Below, piece by piece: positions 48,598-59,023 of a DNA stretch of 64,000 nucleotides (the stretch's first letter is position 1; every line of letters begins with the position of its first letter). The notes beneath the pieces were generated by a model, which was given only the letters and a program-made list of their open reading frames with translations, did no database searches and was not told the DNA's origin. The stretch is taken from positions 372,001 through 436,000 of the forward strand of contig NZ_FNBB01000001.1 in the NCBI RefSeq assembly GCF_900102105.1, read 5' to 3'. The translations under genes and the position numbers were made by a program. The DNA comes from Agrobacterium pusense. Lineage in GTDB: Bacteria; Pseudomonadota; Alphaproteobacteria; Rhizobiales; Rhizobiaceae.

Positions 48598-48733
48598 TCC
48601 AATGTTTACAGTCCATTACCGGCGGCAAGCACACCGGCAAAAGCAAAATTCATAATTTCACATAACTGAGTCTGGCATTTTTAAATCGATTAGATTATTG
48701 ATGCCCCAACCCTTGAAGATCGAGAGAATCGAT

Positions 48734-50209
48734 ATGAGCAGTCAGATCATTCCTGTTGAACCTTTTGATTGTGTCGTTTTCGGCGGCACGGGCGATCTTG
48801 CCGAGCGCAAGCTTCTGCCGGCCCTTTATCACCGGCAGATCGAAGGGCAGTTCACGGAGCCGACCCGCATCATCGGTGCGTCGCGTTCGGTCATGACCCA
48901 TGAGGAATATCGCAAATTCGCACAGGACGCCCTGAAGGAGCATCTGAAGGCCGGCGAGTATGACGACGCGCAGGTTGCCGTGTTCCTGAACAGGCTTTTC
49001 TACGTGCCCGTTGACGCCAAGGGCAACAATGGCTGGGACGTGCTGAAGAAGCTGCTGGACGAAGGTAAAGAGCGCGTGCGCGCTTTCTATCTCGCTGTCG
49101 CGCCCGGAATTTTCGGCGATATCGCCGACAAGATCCGCGAACACAAGCTCATCACTCGCTCGACCCGCATCGTCGTTGAAAAGCCGATCGGCCGCGACCT
49201 CGCCTCGGCGCAGGAACTCAACGACACCATCGGCCATGTCTTCAAGGAAGAGCAGATCTTCCGCATCGACCACTATCTCGGCAAGGAGACGGTGCAGAAC
49301 CTGATGGCGCTGCGTTTCGCCAACGCGCTTTACGAGCCGCTGTGGAATTCCGCGCATATCGACCACGTGCAGATTACGGTTGCCGAGGCAGTCGGTCTCG
49401 AAGGTCGCGCCGGTTATTACGACAAGGCCGGCGCGTTGCGCGACATGGTGCAGAACCATATTCTCCAGCTACTCTGCCTCGTCGCCATGGAGCCGCCGGC
49501 TTCCATGAACGCCGAAGCCGTGCGCGACGAAAAGTTGAAGGTTCTGCGTTCGCTGAAGCCGATCGACACCAGCAACGTCGAAAAGCTGACGGTTCGGGGC
49601 CAGTACCGCGCCGGCGCTTCCGCAGGTGGCCCGGTCAAGGGCTATCTGGAAGAATTGGAAGGCGGCGTTTCCAACACCGAAACCTTCGTCGCCATCAAGG
49701 CTGAGATCGCCAACTGGCGCTGGGCGGGCGTTCCCTTCTACATCCGCACGGGAAAACGCCTCGCGACCCGCGTTTCGGAAATCGTCGTCACCTTCAAGCA
49801 GATCCCGCATTCGATCTTCGACGACGCGGCCGGCAAGATCGAGGCCAACAAGCTGGTCATTCGCCTGCAGCCGGATGAAGGCGTCAAGCAGTCGCTCCTC
49901 ATCAAGGACCCCGGTCCGGGCGGCATGCGCCTGCGCCAGGTGTCGCTGGACATGAGCTTTGCCGAAGCCTTCAACGTGCGCAGCCCCGACGCCTATGAGC
50001 GCCTGCTGATGGATACCATCCGGTCCAACCAGACGCTGTTCATGCGCCGCGACGAGGTCGAGGCCGCATGGGACTGGATCGACCCAATTCTCAAGAGCTG
50101 GGAAGAGCTTGGTCAAGGCGTGCAGGGTTACACGGCAGGAACCTGGGGGCCGAGCGGCTCGATCGCACTGATCGAGCGTGACGGTCGTACCTGGCACGAT
50201 GCCGACTGA
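48734..50209 (+). CDS. zwf: Glucose-6-phosphate 1-dehydrogenase
   Basis: Oxidises glucose-6-phosphate to 6-phosphogluconolactone, entry to the Entner-Doudoroff and pentose routes. 491 residues. Nucleotide motif FGGTGDLAERKLLPALY is at about 16, catalytic RIDHYLGKETVQN at about 177, and EKPIGRDL before it. Start at the ATG at 48734; upstream in-frame TTG/ATG codons at 48698-48701 lack a ribosome site. First gene of zwf-pgl-edd. Confidence 0.97.
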   Translation: MSSQIIPVEPFDCVVFGGTGDLAERKLLPALYHRQIEGQFTEPTRIIGASRSVMTHEEYRKFAQDALKEHLKAGEYDDAQVAVFLNRLFYVPVDAKGNNGWDVLKKLLDEGKERVRAFYLAVAPGIFGDIADKIREHKLITRSTRIVVEKPIGRDLASAQELNDTIGHVFKEEQIFRIDHYLGKETVQNLMALRFANALYEPLWNSAHIDHVQITVAEAVGLEGRAGYYDKAGALRDMVQNHILQLLCLVAMEPPASMNAEAVRDEKLKVLRSLKPIDTSNVEKLTVRGQYRAGASAGGPVKGYLEELEGGVSNTETFVAIKAEIANWRWAGVPFYIRTGKRLATRVSEIVVTFKQIPHSIFDDAAGKIEANKLVIRLQPDEGVKQSLLIKDPGPGGMRLRQVSLDMSFAEAFNVRSPDAYERLLMDTIRSNQTLFMRRDEVEAAWDWIDPILKSWEELGQGVQGYTAGTWGPSGSIALIERDGRTWHDAD

Positions 50210-50219
50210 GGGCGCACGG

Positions 50220-50918
50220 ATGAGCGAAACAATCCACGCCTTCGATAGCGCCTCCGATCTTGCCAATACGCTTGCGGCTGATGTCGCCCAGCGGCTCGAC
50301 GCGGCAACCAAGGAACGGGGGACCGCAAGCATCGCGGTCTCTGGCGGCTCTACACCGAAGCTGTTCTTTCAGGCGCTTTCCCAGCACGATCTCGATTGGC
50401 CCAATATCAGCGTGACGCTGGTGGACGAGCGTTTCGTGCCGCCGGAAAGCGATCGCTCCAATCATCGTCTCGTCGCCGAGAATCTTCTGCAAAACAAGGC
50501 GAAGGCGGCTTATTTCGTGCCGCTGTTCCAGCCGGCGGCCTCGCCGGAGGATGCGGCAACGCTTGCGACCGTCAAGACCGAAGCGATCTGCGATCCCTTC
50601 GATGTTGTCATTCTCGGTATGGGAACGGATGGCCACACGGCCTCGTTCTTTCCCGGTGGAGACAATCTCTACGAAGCGCTTGATCTCGATGAGCCGCGCG
50701 GCGTTTTGACCATGGCGGCCGAGAATGCCGGCGAGGAACGGTTGACCTTCAACTTCTCCAGCCTGCACGATGCCGGTTTCCTGGTGCTGCATATCGAAGG
50801 CGCCGCCAAGAAGGCGACGCTGGAGAAGGCGCAGTCGGGCGAGGATGAGGAAGAAATGCCCGTCCGTGCCGTGCTGAACCGGGCAGAAACGCCAGTGGAT
50901 ATTTACTGGGCGCCATAA
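50220..50918 (+). CDS. pgl: 6-phosphogluconolactonase
   Basis: Hydrolyses 6-phosphogluconolactone to 6-phosphogluconate. 232 residues of the DevB/SOL family: substrate loop AVSGGSTPKLFFQ at about 40, VTLVDERFVP at about 67, and the catalytic GMGTDGHTASFFPG at about 138. The ATG at 50220 is preceded by GAGGG; an in-frame ATG at 50199 overlaps zwf but has no such site. Middle gene of zwf-pgl-edd. Confidence 0.96.
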   Translation: MSETIHAFDSASDLANTLAADVAQRLDAATKERGTASIAVSGGSTPKLFFQALSQHDLDWPNISVTLVDERFVPPESDRSNHRLVAENLLQNKAKAAYFVPLFQPAASPEDAATLATVKTEAICDPFDVVILGMGTDGHTASFFPGGDNLYEALDLDEPRGVLTMAAENAGEERLTFNFSSLHDAGFLVLHIEGAAKKATLEKAQSGEDEEEMPVRAVLNRAETPVDIYWAP

Positions 50919-51042
50919 GCCGACGCGACGGCCGCTCCTGCGGTCCGCGACAAGCGCCCCGAAGACATGAAGACTGAAACACGACAACCGGCATTCGCCT
51001 CCCGGAACGCCGGCTGTCGACCAACGAACAGGATGAACGCCC

Positions 51043-52863
51043 ATGTCCGCCGATTCCCGCATTCAGGCCATCACCGCCCGCATCGTCGAACGTTCCAAGC
51101 CCTATCGCGAGACCTATCTCGAGCGGCTGCGGCTGCAGGTCTCAAAAGGCGTTCACCGTTCCGTGCTTTCCTGCGGCAATCTTGCACACGGGTTTGCGGT
51201 CTGTTCCCCCGCCGACAAGGACATCCTTGCCGGCGACCGGGTTCCCAATCTCGGCATCATCACCGCCTATAACGACATGCTCTCGGCGCACCAGCCCTAT
51301 GAGACCTTCCCGGCCATCATCCGCGATGCAGCCAAGGAAGCGGGCGGTATCGCTCAGGTTGCCGGCGCTGTGCCTGCCATGTGTGACGGCGTCACCCAAG
51401 GGCAGCCCGGCATGGAGCTTTCGCTGTTTTCCCGCGATGCCATCGCCATGGCTGCGGGGATCGGCCTCTCGCACAACATGTTCGATGCGGCCCTCTATCT
51501 CGGCGTGTGCGACAAGATCGTGCCCGGCCTCGTGATCGCCGCACTCGCCTTCGGTCACCTGCCCGCGGTCTTCATTCCTGCCGGTCCGATGACATCAGGC
51601 CTGCCGAATGACGAGAAGTCACGTATTCGCCAGCTTTACGCCGAAGGCAAGGTCGGTCGCGCGGAGCTGCTGGAAGCGGAATCCAAATCTTACCACGGTC
51701 CCGGAACCTGCACCTTCTACGGCACCGCCAATTCCAACCAGATGCTGATGGAGATCATGGGCTTTCATATGCCTGGCTCCTCCTTCATCAATCCCGGCAC
51801 GCCATTGCGTGACGCGCTGACCCGCGAGGCTACCAAGAGAGCGCTCGCCATCACCGCGCAGGGCAACGAATTCACTCCCGCTGGCGAGATGATCGACGAA
51901 CGATCCATCGTCAACGGCGTCGTGGGTCTGCATGCGACCGGTGGTTCCACCAATCACACCATGCATCTGATCGCCATGGCGCGCGCCGCAGGCATCATCC
52001 TCACATGGCAGGATATTTCCGATCTCTCTGACATCGTGCCGCTGCTGGCCCGCGTTTATCCCAACGGGCTGGCCGATGTGAACCATTTCCACGCTGCAGG
52101 CGGCATGGGCTTCCTCATCAAGCAGCTCCTGAAACAGGGCTTCGTGCATGACGATGTGCGCACCGTCTTCGGACAGGGTCTGGCCGCCTACACCGTGGAT
52201 GCACTACTGGACGAGAAGGGCGCGGTCACCCGCCAGCCCTCCCCCGAGCAGAGCCACGATCCGAAGGTGCTTTCCAGCATCGAAACACCGTTCCAGCCCA
52301 CCGGCGGTCTCAAGATGCTGACCGGTAATCTCGGCAAATCCGTCATCAAGATTTCCGCCGTCAAGCCGGAGCGCCATATCATCGAAGCGCCCGCGATTGT
52401 TTTCCACGACCAGCAGGAGCTTCAGGACGCCTTCAAGGAAGGCAAGCTTAACCGCGACTTCATTGCGGTCGTCCGCTTCCAGGGGCCGAAGGCGAATGGC
52501 ATGCCTGAGCTACACCGCCTGACACCGCCGCTCGGCGTGCTGCAGGACCGCGGCTTCAAGGTGGCGCTTGTGACGGACGGGCGCATGTCCGGCGCATCCG
52601 GCAAGGTGCCGGCCGCGATCCATGTTACGCCTGAGGCTTCCGATTGCGGGCCGATCTCGCTCATCCGCGATGGCGATATCATCCGTCTCGACGCCGTTTC
52701 CGGATCGCTCGAAGTGCTGGTGTCCGCCGCCGAACTGTCAAAACGCGAACCGGCGCGCGCCGATCTCTCCGGCAATGAATGGGGCATGGGCCGCGAACTT
52801 TTCGCCCCCTTCCGCCGTAATGCCGGTCCTGCCGATCAAGGTGCCAGCGTCCTGTTTCATTGA
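51043..52863 (+). CDS. edd: 6-phosphogluconate dehydratase
   Basis: Fe-S dehydratase (IlvD/Edd family) of 606 residues making KDPG from 6-phosphogluconate, the defining Entner-Doudoroff step. Conserved Cys-containing motifs for the cluster are visible: SCGNLAHGF near 45, [17 protein letters not shown] near 115, and [13 protein letters not shown] near 222. [14 protein letters not shown] lies near 510. The partner aldolase eda is not present. Separated from pgl by 124 bp but on the same strand. Confidence 0.97.
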   Translation: MSADSRIQAITARIVERSKPYRETYLERLRLQVSKGVHRSVLSCGNLAHGFAVCSPADKDILAGDRVPNLGIITAYNDMLSAHQPYETFPAIIRDAAKEAGGIAQVAGAVPAMCDGVTQGQPGMELSLFSRDAIAMAAGIGLSHNMFDAALYLGVCDKIVPGLVIAALAFGHLPAVFIPAGPMTSGLPNDEKSRIRQLYAEGKVGRAELLEAESKSYHGPGTCTFYGTANSNQMLMEIMGFHMPGSSFINPGTPLRDALTREATKRALAITAQGNEFTPAGEMIDERSIVNGVVGLHATGGSTNHTMHLIAMARAAGIILTWQDISDLSDIVPLLARVYPNGLADVNHFHAAGGMGFLIKQLLKQGFVHDDVRTVFGQGLAAYTVDALLDEKGAVTRQPSPEQSHDPKVLSSIETPFQPTGGLKMLTGNLGKSVIKISAVKPERHIIEAPAIVFHDQQELQDAFKEGKLNRDFIAVVRFQGPKANGMPELHRLTPPLGVLQDRGFKVALVTDGRMSGASGKVPAAIHVTPEASDCGPISLIRDGDIIRLDAVSGSLEVLVSAAELSKREPARADLSGNEWGMGRELFAPFRRNAGPADQGASVLFH

Positions 52864-53069
52864 TTTCCAAAAGGCGAAGGCTGGATGCGGCTTTCGTCTT
52901 TAAACCCCGCTCTGCGGCATCGTCCCACCGCACTTTCACGCCCGGGACGGGCGGACGCAGAAACAGCTTTATTTCCCATGCCTTAAACGCCAAACTTGTC
53001 ATGCGGCTGTGATGATCGCCTCTTAAGGCGTTCCCGACCAGCCGTGGGATGACGGCGCAGTTTCGGATA

Positions 53070-54445
53070 ATGGGGCATGACATGACGATTTTTTCAAGCA
53101 ACCGCCGCGATGTGCTGAAGCTTATGGCGGGCACCGCCATGCTGCCGCTGATGGCAGCGGCCATGCCGGCAACGGCGCAGGATGTAGCCCTGCGTGCCAT
53201 CGTCATCTCCGATCTGCATTCGGCCTATGAGCGTATTGGCCAGCTTCTCGCGGCCATCGAAACGCGTATCGCGGCCGACAAGGCGCCCCACATCATCCTG
53301 CTAAATGGCGACCTTTTCGAACTCGGCAACGCGGTGGCCACACGTTCGGCCGGCGAAATCGAATGGACCTTCCTTGCGGCGCTCGCCAAGCTTGCCCCCA
53401 CGGTCATCAATATCGGCAATCATGAGCCCGATATTGACAATGACCTCGCCAATTTCGTCAGCCGTGCTCAAGCCCTCGGCATCACCGTGCTTTCCAACAT
53501 CATCGACAAGCGAAGCGGCAACCCCTATGCGCCGTCCAGTGCCGCGGTGAAGGCCGGCGAACGGGCGGTCATCGTCGCGGGCCTCGCGACCAATGCAATC
53601 AATACCTATCCGAAGGCGACGCGCGAGATGCTGGACATTCCGCAGCCGGTGGAATGGGCGAAGGCCAATCTGCCCGAAATCGTCAAAGCGGATGCGATCA
53701 ATATTGTTCTGAGCCACGCCGGCGTTGTCGCCGACCGCGATATTCTGCCGGTGCTGCCTGACGGCACGCTGCTGGTGGGCGGCCATGATCACCTTAATTT
53801 CGTGCACGAAGAGGGCGCGACGCGCTATGTCCACACCGGCTCCTGGTGCACCTCCATGACGGTCGCGACAATTACCGGTCCCGGCAAGGCCGGCGCCATT
53901 GAGACGGTCACCATCCATCGTGATGCTCCCGCCTCGCCGGCTCTCAAGACCCTCATCGAGCAGACGCTTGAAAAGCACCTGACCGCAGAAGAACGGGAAG
54001 TTGTCGGCAAGGCCGCCAAGGCGATGACCGTCGACGAAGCGGGCGTCATGTGGCGCATCTGATCGCCGCGAAGACCGGCGCCGATGTCGGTTTCATCGGC
54101 CACACCTCTTTCGGCGCAGGCCTGCCTGCAGGCGATATTCGCCGTTATGATTTCAACGCCTCGCTGCGCTTCGACGGCAAGCTGATGGTGACCGAAGTGG
54201 ACAGCGAAACGCTCGTCCAAATCCTCAAGCGATGCAATCAGGACAGCAACATTCCGCTCGCCGCACGCACGGGCGACTATCTCTACGCCATGCCGGAAAA
54301 GCCGGAGAAGAAAGGCCGTTACAAACTGGTCTGCAACGACTGGTCCGCTACCAACCAGAAATCCTATTTCGGCCGCAGCGATCTCGCCTTCATCGAAGTG
54401 CCGGATGTGAAGCTGAAGCAGACGGTTCTGGGCGGGCTTTCCTAA
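53070..54445 (+). pseudogene. Tat-exported 5'-nucleotidase-like metallophosphatase, frameshifted
   Basis: Two adjoining frames make up one protein. The first (to 54062) has a Tat-type signal (SNRRDVLKLMAGTAMLPLMAAAMPATAQ region) and a calcineurin-like phosphatase domain with VISDLHSA, NGDLFELG, GNHEPDID and GGHDH metal motifs. The second (54050-54445) supplies the 5'-nucleotidase C-terminal domain (TGADVGFIGHTSFGAGLPAGDIRRYDFN). The frames join at 54048-54053, where CATGTGGCG reads as two frames; removing one T restores VMAHLIAAKTG. The upstream fragment alone still contains the complete metallophosphatase domain. Start codon uncertain (53070 or 53082). Confidence 0.8.
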
Positions 54446-54465
54446 AGCCGCAAATCGTCAGGGTC

Positions 54466-54822
54466 TTAGAACGACCGGATATCCAGCTTGCGGTCCTTGT
54501 GGGCCGGGTGCGTGCTGAATACGAAAATTCGATCCAGCTCCTTCTGAGTCAGCATACGCAGGAAACGGACATGGATGGTGTTGTTGGCGTTGACGCGCAA
54601 CATCACGCAGCCGATCTTGGTGATGCGGGCATCGGGGATATCGAGATAGAACTGGTTCGGCAGGTTGTACTTGGTCAGTAGCGCCAGCACGGCCTCTGTC
54701 TGGGAGATGCGAATGACGTCGCAGCGGCGTGCCGCCATGTGCATCACGGCCTTTTCGGTATATTCGATGCGCGCCGCGTTCATGGTGTCTTCCATGCGGA
54801 ACCGGCTTTCGCGGTCATACAT
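54466..54822 (-). CDS. Hypothetical protein, possibly PilZ-like
   Basis: 118 residues from the ATG at 54822, behind GGAAGAG. The last 90 residues (RRCDVIRISQTEAVLALL ... LPNQFYLDIP ... CVMLRVNANNTIHVRFL) have the spacing of a PilZ beta-barrel, but the c-di-GMP RxxxR and (D/N)xSxxG motifs are degenerate or missing. It would therefore be a non-binding or diverged PilZ domain if it is one. The frame extends to a TTG at 54903 without support. Convergent with the interrupted nucleotidase gene. Confidence 0.6.
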   Translation of the reverse strand: MYDRESRFRMEDTMNAARIEYTEKAVMHMAARRCDVIRISQTEAVLALLTKYNLPNQFYLDIPDARITKIGCVMLRVNANNTIHVRFLRMLTQKELDRIFVFSTHPAHKDRKLDIRSF

Positions 54823-55011
54823 GAAGGACTCTTCCTTGCTCAGATAATGATTTCTGATGACACCCGCACCGCTCTGCACGCCCGAACTCCCAATGCTTAC
54901 CAATAGGACGAGACTAGGCCATAGTCTTTAACAATTCATATCAGCGTCAGCTTAAACAGGACGGAAGCGGGACATTTCCGACGTTTTTCCACACGGCCGA
55001 TAACCAGTAAA

Positions 55012-55040
55012 AAGCCCCGGAACGGACAGTTCCGGGGCTT
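55012..55040 (-). terminator. Rho-independent terminator of the agl operon
   Basis: Twelve-base stem AAGCCCCGGAAC/GTTCCGGGGCTT with a five-base loop, followed on the minus strand by TTTAC; 20 bp past the aglK stop. Confidence 0.88.
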
Positions 55041-55059
55041 GTTTCAGTATCGCCACCGT

Positions 55060-56148
55060 TTACTTGCGGTAGGCTTTGCCTTCCGCATCGAAAAGATGAA
55101 GCTTCTCCTGCAGGGCGGCAAAGCGCAGGGTTTCACCCTTACCCACGGAAACAATGCCCGGCACCTTTACGATGATCGGCTCCTGGCCCTTGGGCGCTTC
55201 GAGATAAAGCAGGGTCACCTCACCCAGGGCCTCCACGATCGCGACTTTTCCCTCGAATAGATAGTCGTCGCCCGTCGCGATGCTCAGGTCTTCCGGCCGA
55301 ACGCCAAAGCTTGCGGCCTTGCCCTGCTCAGATGCGGATGTGGGAACATCGACGACCAATGTCTTGCCGCCGGCAAGTTCGATGGAGGTCCGTTCACCCG
55401 TGGCGGTCACTTTCGCACCGATAATATTCATGGCGGGCGAGCCGATGAAACGCGCCACGAAAAGATTGGCCGGCCTCTCATAAAGCTCAAGCGGCGCGCC
55501 GACCTGTTCCACCCGCCCCGCGTTCAAAACGACGATACGGTCGGCGAGCGTCATCGCCTCCACCTGGTCGTGGGTAACGTAGATCATCGTTGTATCGGCC
55601 ATCTGCTCGTTGAGCTTGGCGATTTCAATGCGCGTGGCAACACGCAGAGCCGCATCGAGGTTCGAGAGCGGCTCATCGAACAGGAAGACCTTGGGGTTGC
55701 GGCAGATCGCGCGACCGATGGCGACACGCTGACGCTGGCCGCCGGACAGCGCCTTTGGCAATCGCTCCAGATATTGCGTGAGCTGCAGGATTTCGGCGGC
55801 GGCGCGAACGCGGCGGTCGATCTCCTGCTTGCTTTCCCTGGCAATCTTCATGCCGAAGGCCATGTTGTCGTAGACAGTCATGTGCGGATAAAGGGCATAG
55901 GACTGGAACACCATGGCGATGCCCCGACGCGAAGGCGGGATTTCGTTGACAAGCTGGCCGTCAATATACATCTCGCCGCCGGTGATTTCCTCCAGCCCGG
56001 CGATCATGCGCAGCAGGGTCGATTTTCCGCAGCCGGAGGGGCCAACAAAAACGATGAATTCGCCCTGTTCGATATCGAGATCGATGCCGTGCAGCACCTT
56101 CACCTGTCCGTATGATTTACGGATATCCTTGAGAACGAGACTTGTCAT
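55060..56148 (-). CDS. aglK: Alpha-glucoside ABC transporter ATPase
   Basis: CUT1-type sugar ABC ATPase of 362 residues (MalK/UgpC family). Walker A GPSGCGKST is at about 37, signature LSGGQRQRVAIGRAI at about 135 and Walker B VFLFDEPLSNLD at about 157; the C-terminal TOBE/MalK regulatory domain is at about 240-360. It energises AglF/AglG. Start at the ATG at 56148, not the upstream frame into aglA's tail. Last gene of aglEFGAK, followed by a terminator. Confidence 0.94.
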   Translation of the reverse strand: MTSLVLKDIRKSYGQVKVLHGIDLDIEQGEFIVFVGPSGCGKSTLLRMIAGLEEITGGEMYIDGQLVNEIPPSRRGIAMVFQSYALYPHMTVYDNMAFGMKIARESKQEIDRRVRAAAEILQLTQYLERLPKALSGGQRQRVAIGRAICRNPKVFLFDEPLSNLDAALRVATRIEIAKLNEQMADTTMIYVTHDQVEAMTLADRIVVLNAGRVEQVGAPLELYERPANLFVARFIGSPAMNIIGAKVTATGERTSIELAGGKTLVVDVPTSASEQGKAASFGVRPEDLSIATGDDYLFEGKVAIVEALGEVTLLYLEAPKGQEPIIVKVPGIVSVGKGETLRFAALQEKLHLFDAEGKAYRK

Positions 56149-56168
56149 GGGTGTTCCTCCCTCATCTG

Positions 56169-57824
56169 TCAGGCGTAACGGGCGAAGAAAGCGCCCCATG
56201 CCGGAAGTTCGACGCTTCTGCCCTTCAGTCCGCTTGCAAAGCCATGGCCTTCAAGAACCTCCCAGTTCCCTTCCGGCAGCGTGGCCTCTGCCGGCGTCGC
56301 TGACAAGTTAAAGACGCAAAGAACGGTTTCGTTGCCCAGCTTGCGGGTATAGCTCAACACCTCACCCTGCACGGGCTGAAATTCGATGCCGCCCTTTGCG
56401 AAAGCCGGATGCTGCCTGCGGAACGCGAGGAAGCGGCGGTAATGCTCCAGCACCGAAGCCTCATTGCCCTGCTGGGCGCTCACGGCGCGCTGCTTGTGCT
56501 CGGTCGGAATCGGCAGCCACGTCTTGTCGGCCGTCGAGAACCCGGCCTGCGCATGGCCGGCGTCCCATACCATCGGCGTACGGCAACCGTCGCGGCCCTT
56601 GAATTCAGGCCAGAACTGAATGCCGTAAGGATCCTGCAAATCTTCGAAAGCGATATCGGCTTCGGTGAGGCCGAGTTCTTCGCCCTCATAGATACAGACG
56701 GAACCGCGCTGGGTCATGAGAAGTGCCGACAGCACCTTCGCGAAAGCATCCTTGTCCTCGACATGTTCGCCCCACCGGCTGACATGGCGCACGACATCAT
56801 GGTTGGAGAAAGCCCAGCAGGCCCAGCCTTCCGGTGCAGCTCTCGCAAAATCCGCCTGTACATCGGCAACACGCTGCGGGGTCAGCGCATCGGGCGCGAG
56901 GAATTCAAAGGCGTAGCACATCTGCATCTTGTCATCGCCGGAGGTGTATTCGCCGACGATCTCGAGGCCACGCTGGCTGTCGCCCACTTCGCCGACGGCG
57001 GCGATATCAGGGAATTCGTCCAGTACGGCGCGGAAGCGCTTCAAGAAGGCGATGTTTTCCGGGCGGTTCTTGTCGTAGAGATGCTCCTGGAAGTTATAGG
57101 GATTGACCGCAGGCGCGGTGGAGGCATTGCGGCGCTCCGGCGCCAGCGCCGGATTATCGCGCAGCTCAAGGTCGTGGAAATAGAAGTTGATGGTGTCAAG
57201 GCGGAAACCATCGACGCCGCGCTTCAGCCAGAAGCGTGTGATATTCAGCAGCTCTTCTTGCACTTCCGGATTATGCAGGTTGAGGTCCGGCTGCGAGGTC
57301 AGAAAGTTGTGCATGTAATATTGCATGCGGGTCGGATCCCACTGCCAGCCCGAGCCGCCGAAAATCGACAGCCAGTTGTTGGGCGGCGTGCCATCCGGCT
57401 TGCTGTCCGACCAGACATACCAGTCGGATTTTGCATTGTTGCGGCTGGCGCGGCTTTCCACGAACCAAGGATGCTGGTCCGAGGTGTGCGACAGAACGAG
57501 ATCGATCATGACGCGGATGCCGAGACGGTGGGCTTCGGCGATCAGCCCGTCAAAATCGGCTAGCGTGCCGAACATCGGATCGACATCCACATAATTCGAG
57601 ACGTCGTATCCAAAATCCTTCATCGGCGAGGTGAAGAAGGGCGAAATCCAGATCGCATCGGCACCGAGGCCTGCGATGTGATGGAGGCGATCGGTGATAC
57701 CCTTGAGATCGCCGATGCCGTCGCCATTGGAGTCCTGATAGGAGCGCGGATAGATCTGATAGATAACAGCGCCGCGCCACCAGTCCTTGTTGGGCGTCAA
57801 AGCGGAAGTCACCGAAGCGGTCAT
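56169..57824 (-). CDS. aglA: Alpha-glucosidase (GH13)
   Basis: Cytosolic GH13 enzyme of 551 residues hydrolysing imported sucrose, maltose, trehalose or similar. Conserved regions: VMIDLVLSHTSDQHPWF (region I), GFRLDTINFYF with the nucleophile Asp (region II, about 205), AAVGEVGD with the acid/base Glu (region III, about 272) and FSNHDVVRH (region IV, about 337). The start at 57824 (MTASVTSALTPNKDWWRG) has AGGA eight bases upstream; an ATG at 57854 is possible but lacks a good site. It starts 37 bp after aglG. Confidence 0.94.
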   Translation of the reverse strand: MTASVTSALTPNKDWWRGAVIYQIYPRSYQDSNGDGIGDLKGITDRLHHIAGLGADAIWISPFFTSPMKDFGYDVSNYVDVDPMFGTLADFDGLIAEAHRLGIRVMIDLVLSHTSDQHPWFVESRASRNNAKSDWYVWSDSKPDGTPPNNWLSIFGGSGWQWDPTRMQYYMHNFLTSQPDLNLHNPEVQEELLNITRFWLKRGVDGFRLDTINFYFHDLELRDNPALAPERRNASTAPAVNPYNFQEHLYDKNRPENIAFLKRFRAVLDEFPDIAAVGEVGDSQRGLEIVGEYTSGDDKMQMCYAFEFLAPDALTPQRVADVQADFARAAPEGWACWAFSNHDVVRHVSRWGEHVEDKDAFAKVLSALLMTQRGSVCIYEGEELGLTEADIAFEDLQDPYGIQFWPEFKGRDGCRTPMVWDAGHAQAGFSTADKTWLPIPTEHKQRAVSAQQGNEASVLEHYRRFLAFRRQHPAFAKGGIEFQPVQGEVLSYTRKLGNETVLCVFNLSATPAEATLPEGNWEVLEGHGFASGLKGRSVELPAWGAFFARYA

Positions 57825-57861
57825 GGAAGTGTCCTGTGTGGTATGGGCGTTCATGGAATGA

Positions 57862-59022
57862 TCAGCCTCCCTTGACGGAGCCTGCCAGCAGGCCACGCAC
57901 GAGATAACGTTGAAGAGCGAAGAAGACGCCGAGCGGCACGACGATGGTGACGAAGGCCGAGGCGGTAAGAATTTCCCAGTTGCCGCCGCGCGAGCCGAGC
58001 AGCGCGTTGAGTGCACCCGTCAGTACCAGCTCGTCCTTCTGTGTGCCGAGGAACACCATGGCGACGAGCAGGTCGTTCCAGGTCCACAGGAACTGGAAGA
58101 TGGCGAAGGAAGCGAGTGCCGGGAAAGAGAGCGGCAGGATGATCTTGACGAAGATTTCGAAATCGCTGGCGCCATCGACACGGGCGCTTTCAATGATCTC
58201 TTTCGGCAGGCCGGAAATGTAGTTGCGCAGCAGATAGATGGCGAGCGGCAGTCCGAAGGCGGTGTGCGCCAGCCAGATACCGGCATAGGTCTTGGACGGC
58301 ACGCCGAAGATGGTGCCAATTTCATTATACAGTCTCAGAAGCGGGATCAGCGACATCTGCAACGGCACGACGATCAGGCCCACCACCATGGCAATCAGCA
58401 GATTGCGGCCGGAAAAGCTCATCCATGACAGGGCATAGGCGGCAAAGGCGGCGATGAGGATGGGGATGACGGTTGCGGGCACGGCAACTGTCAGCGAGTT
58501 GACGAAGGACTGGCCGATGCCTTCCGAGGTGAGTACCGTGCGGTAATTGTCGAGCGTGAAGACGGGCGGCGTTGCGACAGAGATGTAGACGCGCTTGCCG
58601 CGCGAACCCTCGAAGCTCGCGGCTTTGCTATATTCGTAAGTGCCGTCTTCATTGATAAGCAGCGTCTCGCCATCGCCGATGTCAGCGGCTTCACCTGCCT
58701 TGAAAGCTGTCGGCTCCTGCACGCGCACGCCGAAGGCCGCAACCTTTCCGCCCTGGCCGTTTTCGAAGACATTGCCTGATATGACGTAGCGGCTGCCATC
58801 CTGCTTCTGAGCCGAGGCATCGGCCAGACGAACGGCTTGCGTTTGTTCGGAGCTCGAAAAAGCGGTCCACCAGCCCGACACCGTGATCTGATCCTTGTCG
58901 CGCAGCGAACTCACGAGAATGCCGAGCGTTGGCAAGAGCCAGAGCAGCACGACGATCAGAACGCTGGCGTGAACGATGAGCCGCGGCAGGCCGACGCGGC
59001 GGAGGCGTTTGACAATATCCAT
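57862..59022 (-). CDS. aglG: Alpha-glucoside ABC transporter permease AglG
   Basis: CUT1 permease of 386 residues, longer than plain MalG-like permeases. An extracytoplasmic domain of about 120 residues (about 45-160: GWWTAFSSSEQTQAVRLADAS, FGVRVQEPTAF) is inserted after TM1, a layout typical of AglG. The EAA loop IIESARVDGASDFEIFVKIILP is at about 290-311. It starts within 2 bp of the aglF stop. Forms the channel with AglF. Confidence 0.93.
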   Translation of the reverse strand: MDIVKRLRRVGLPRLIVHASVLIVVLLWLLPTLGILVSSLRDKDQITVSGWWTAFSSSEQTQAVRLADASAQKQDGSRYVISGNVFENGQGGKVAAFGVRVQEPTAFKAGEAADIGDGETLLINEDGTYEYSKAASFEGSRGKRVYISVATPPVFTLDNYRTVLTSEGIGQSFVNSLTVAVPATVIPILIAAFAAYALSWMSFSGRNLLIAMVVGLIVVPLQMSLIPLLRLYNEIGTIFGVPSKTYAGIWLAHTAFGLPLAIYLLRNYISGLPKEIIESARVDGASDFEIFVKIILPLSFPALASFAIFQFLWTWNDLLVAMVFLGTQKDELVLTGALNALLGSRGGNWEILTASAFVTIVVPLGVFFALQRYLVRGLLAGSVKGG

Positions 59023-59023
59023 C

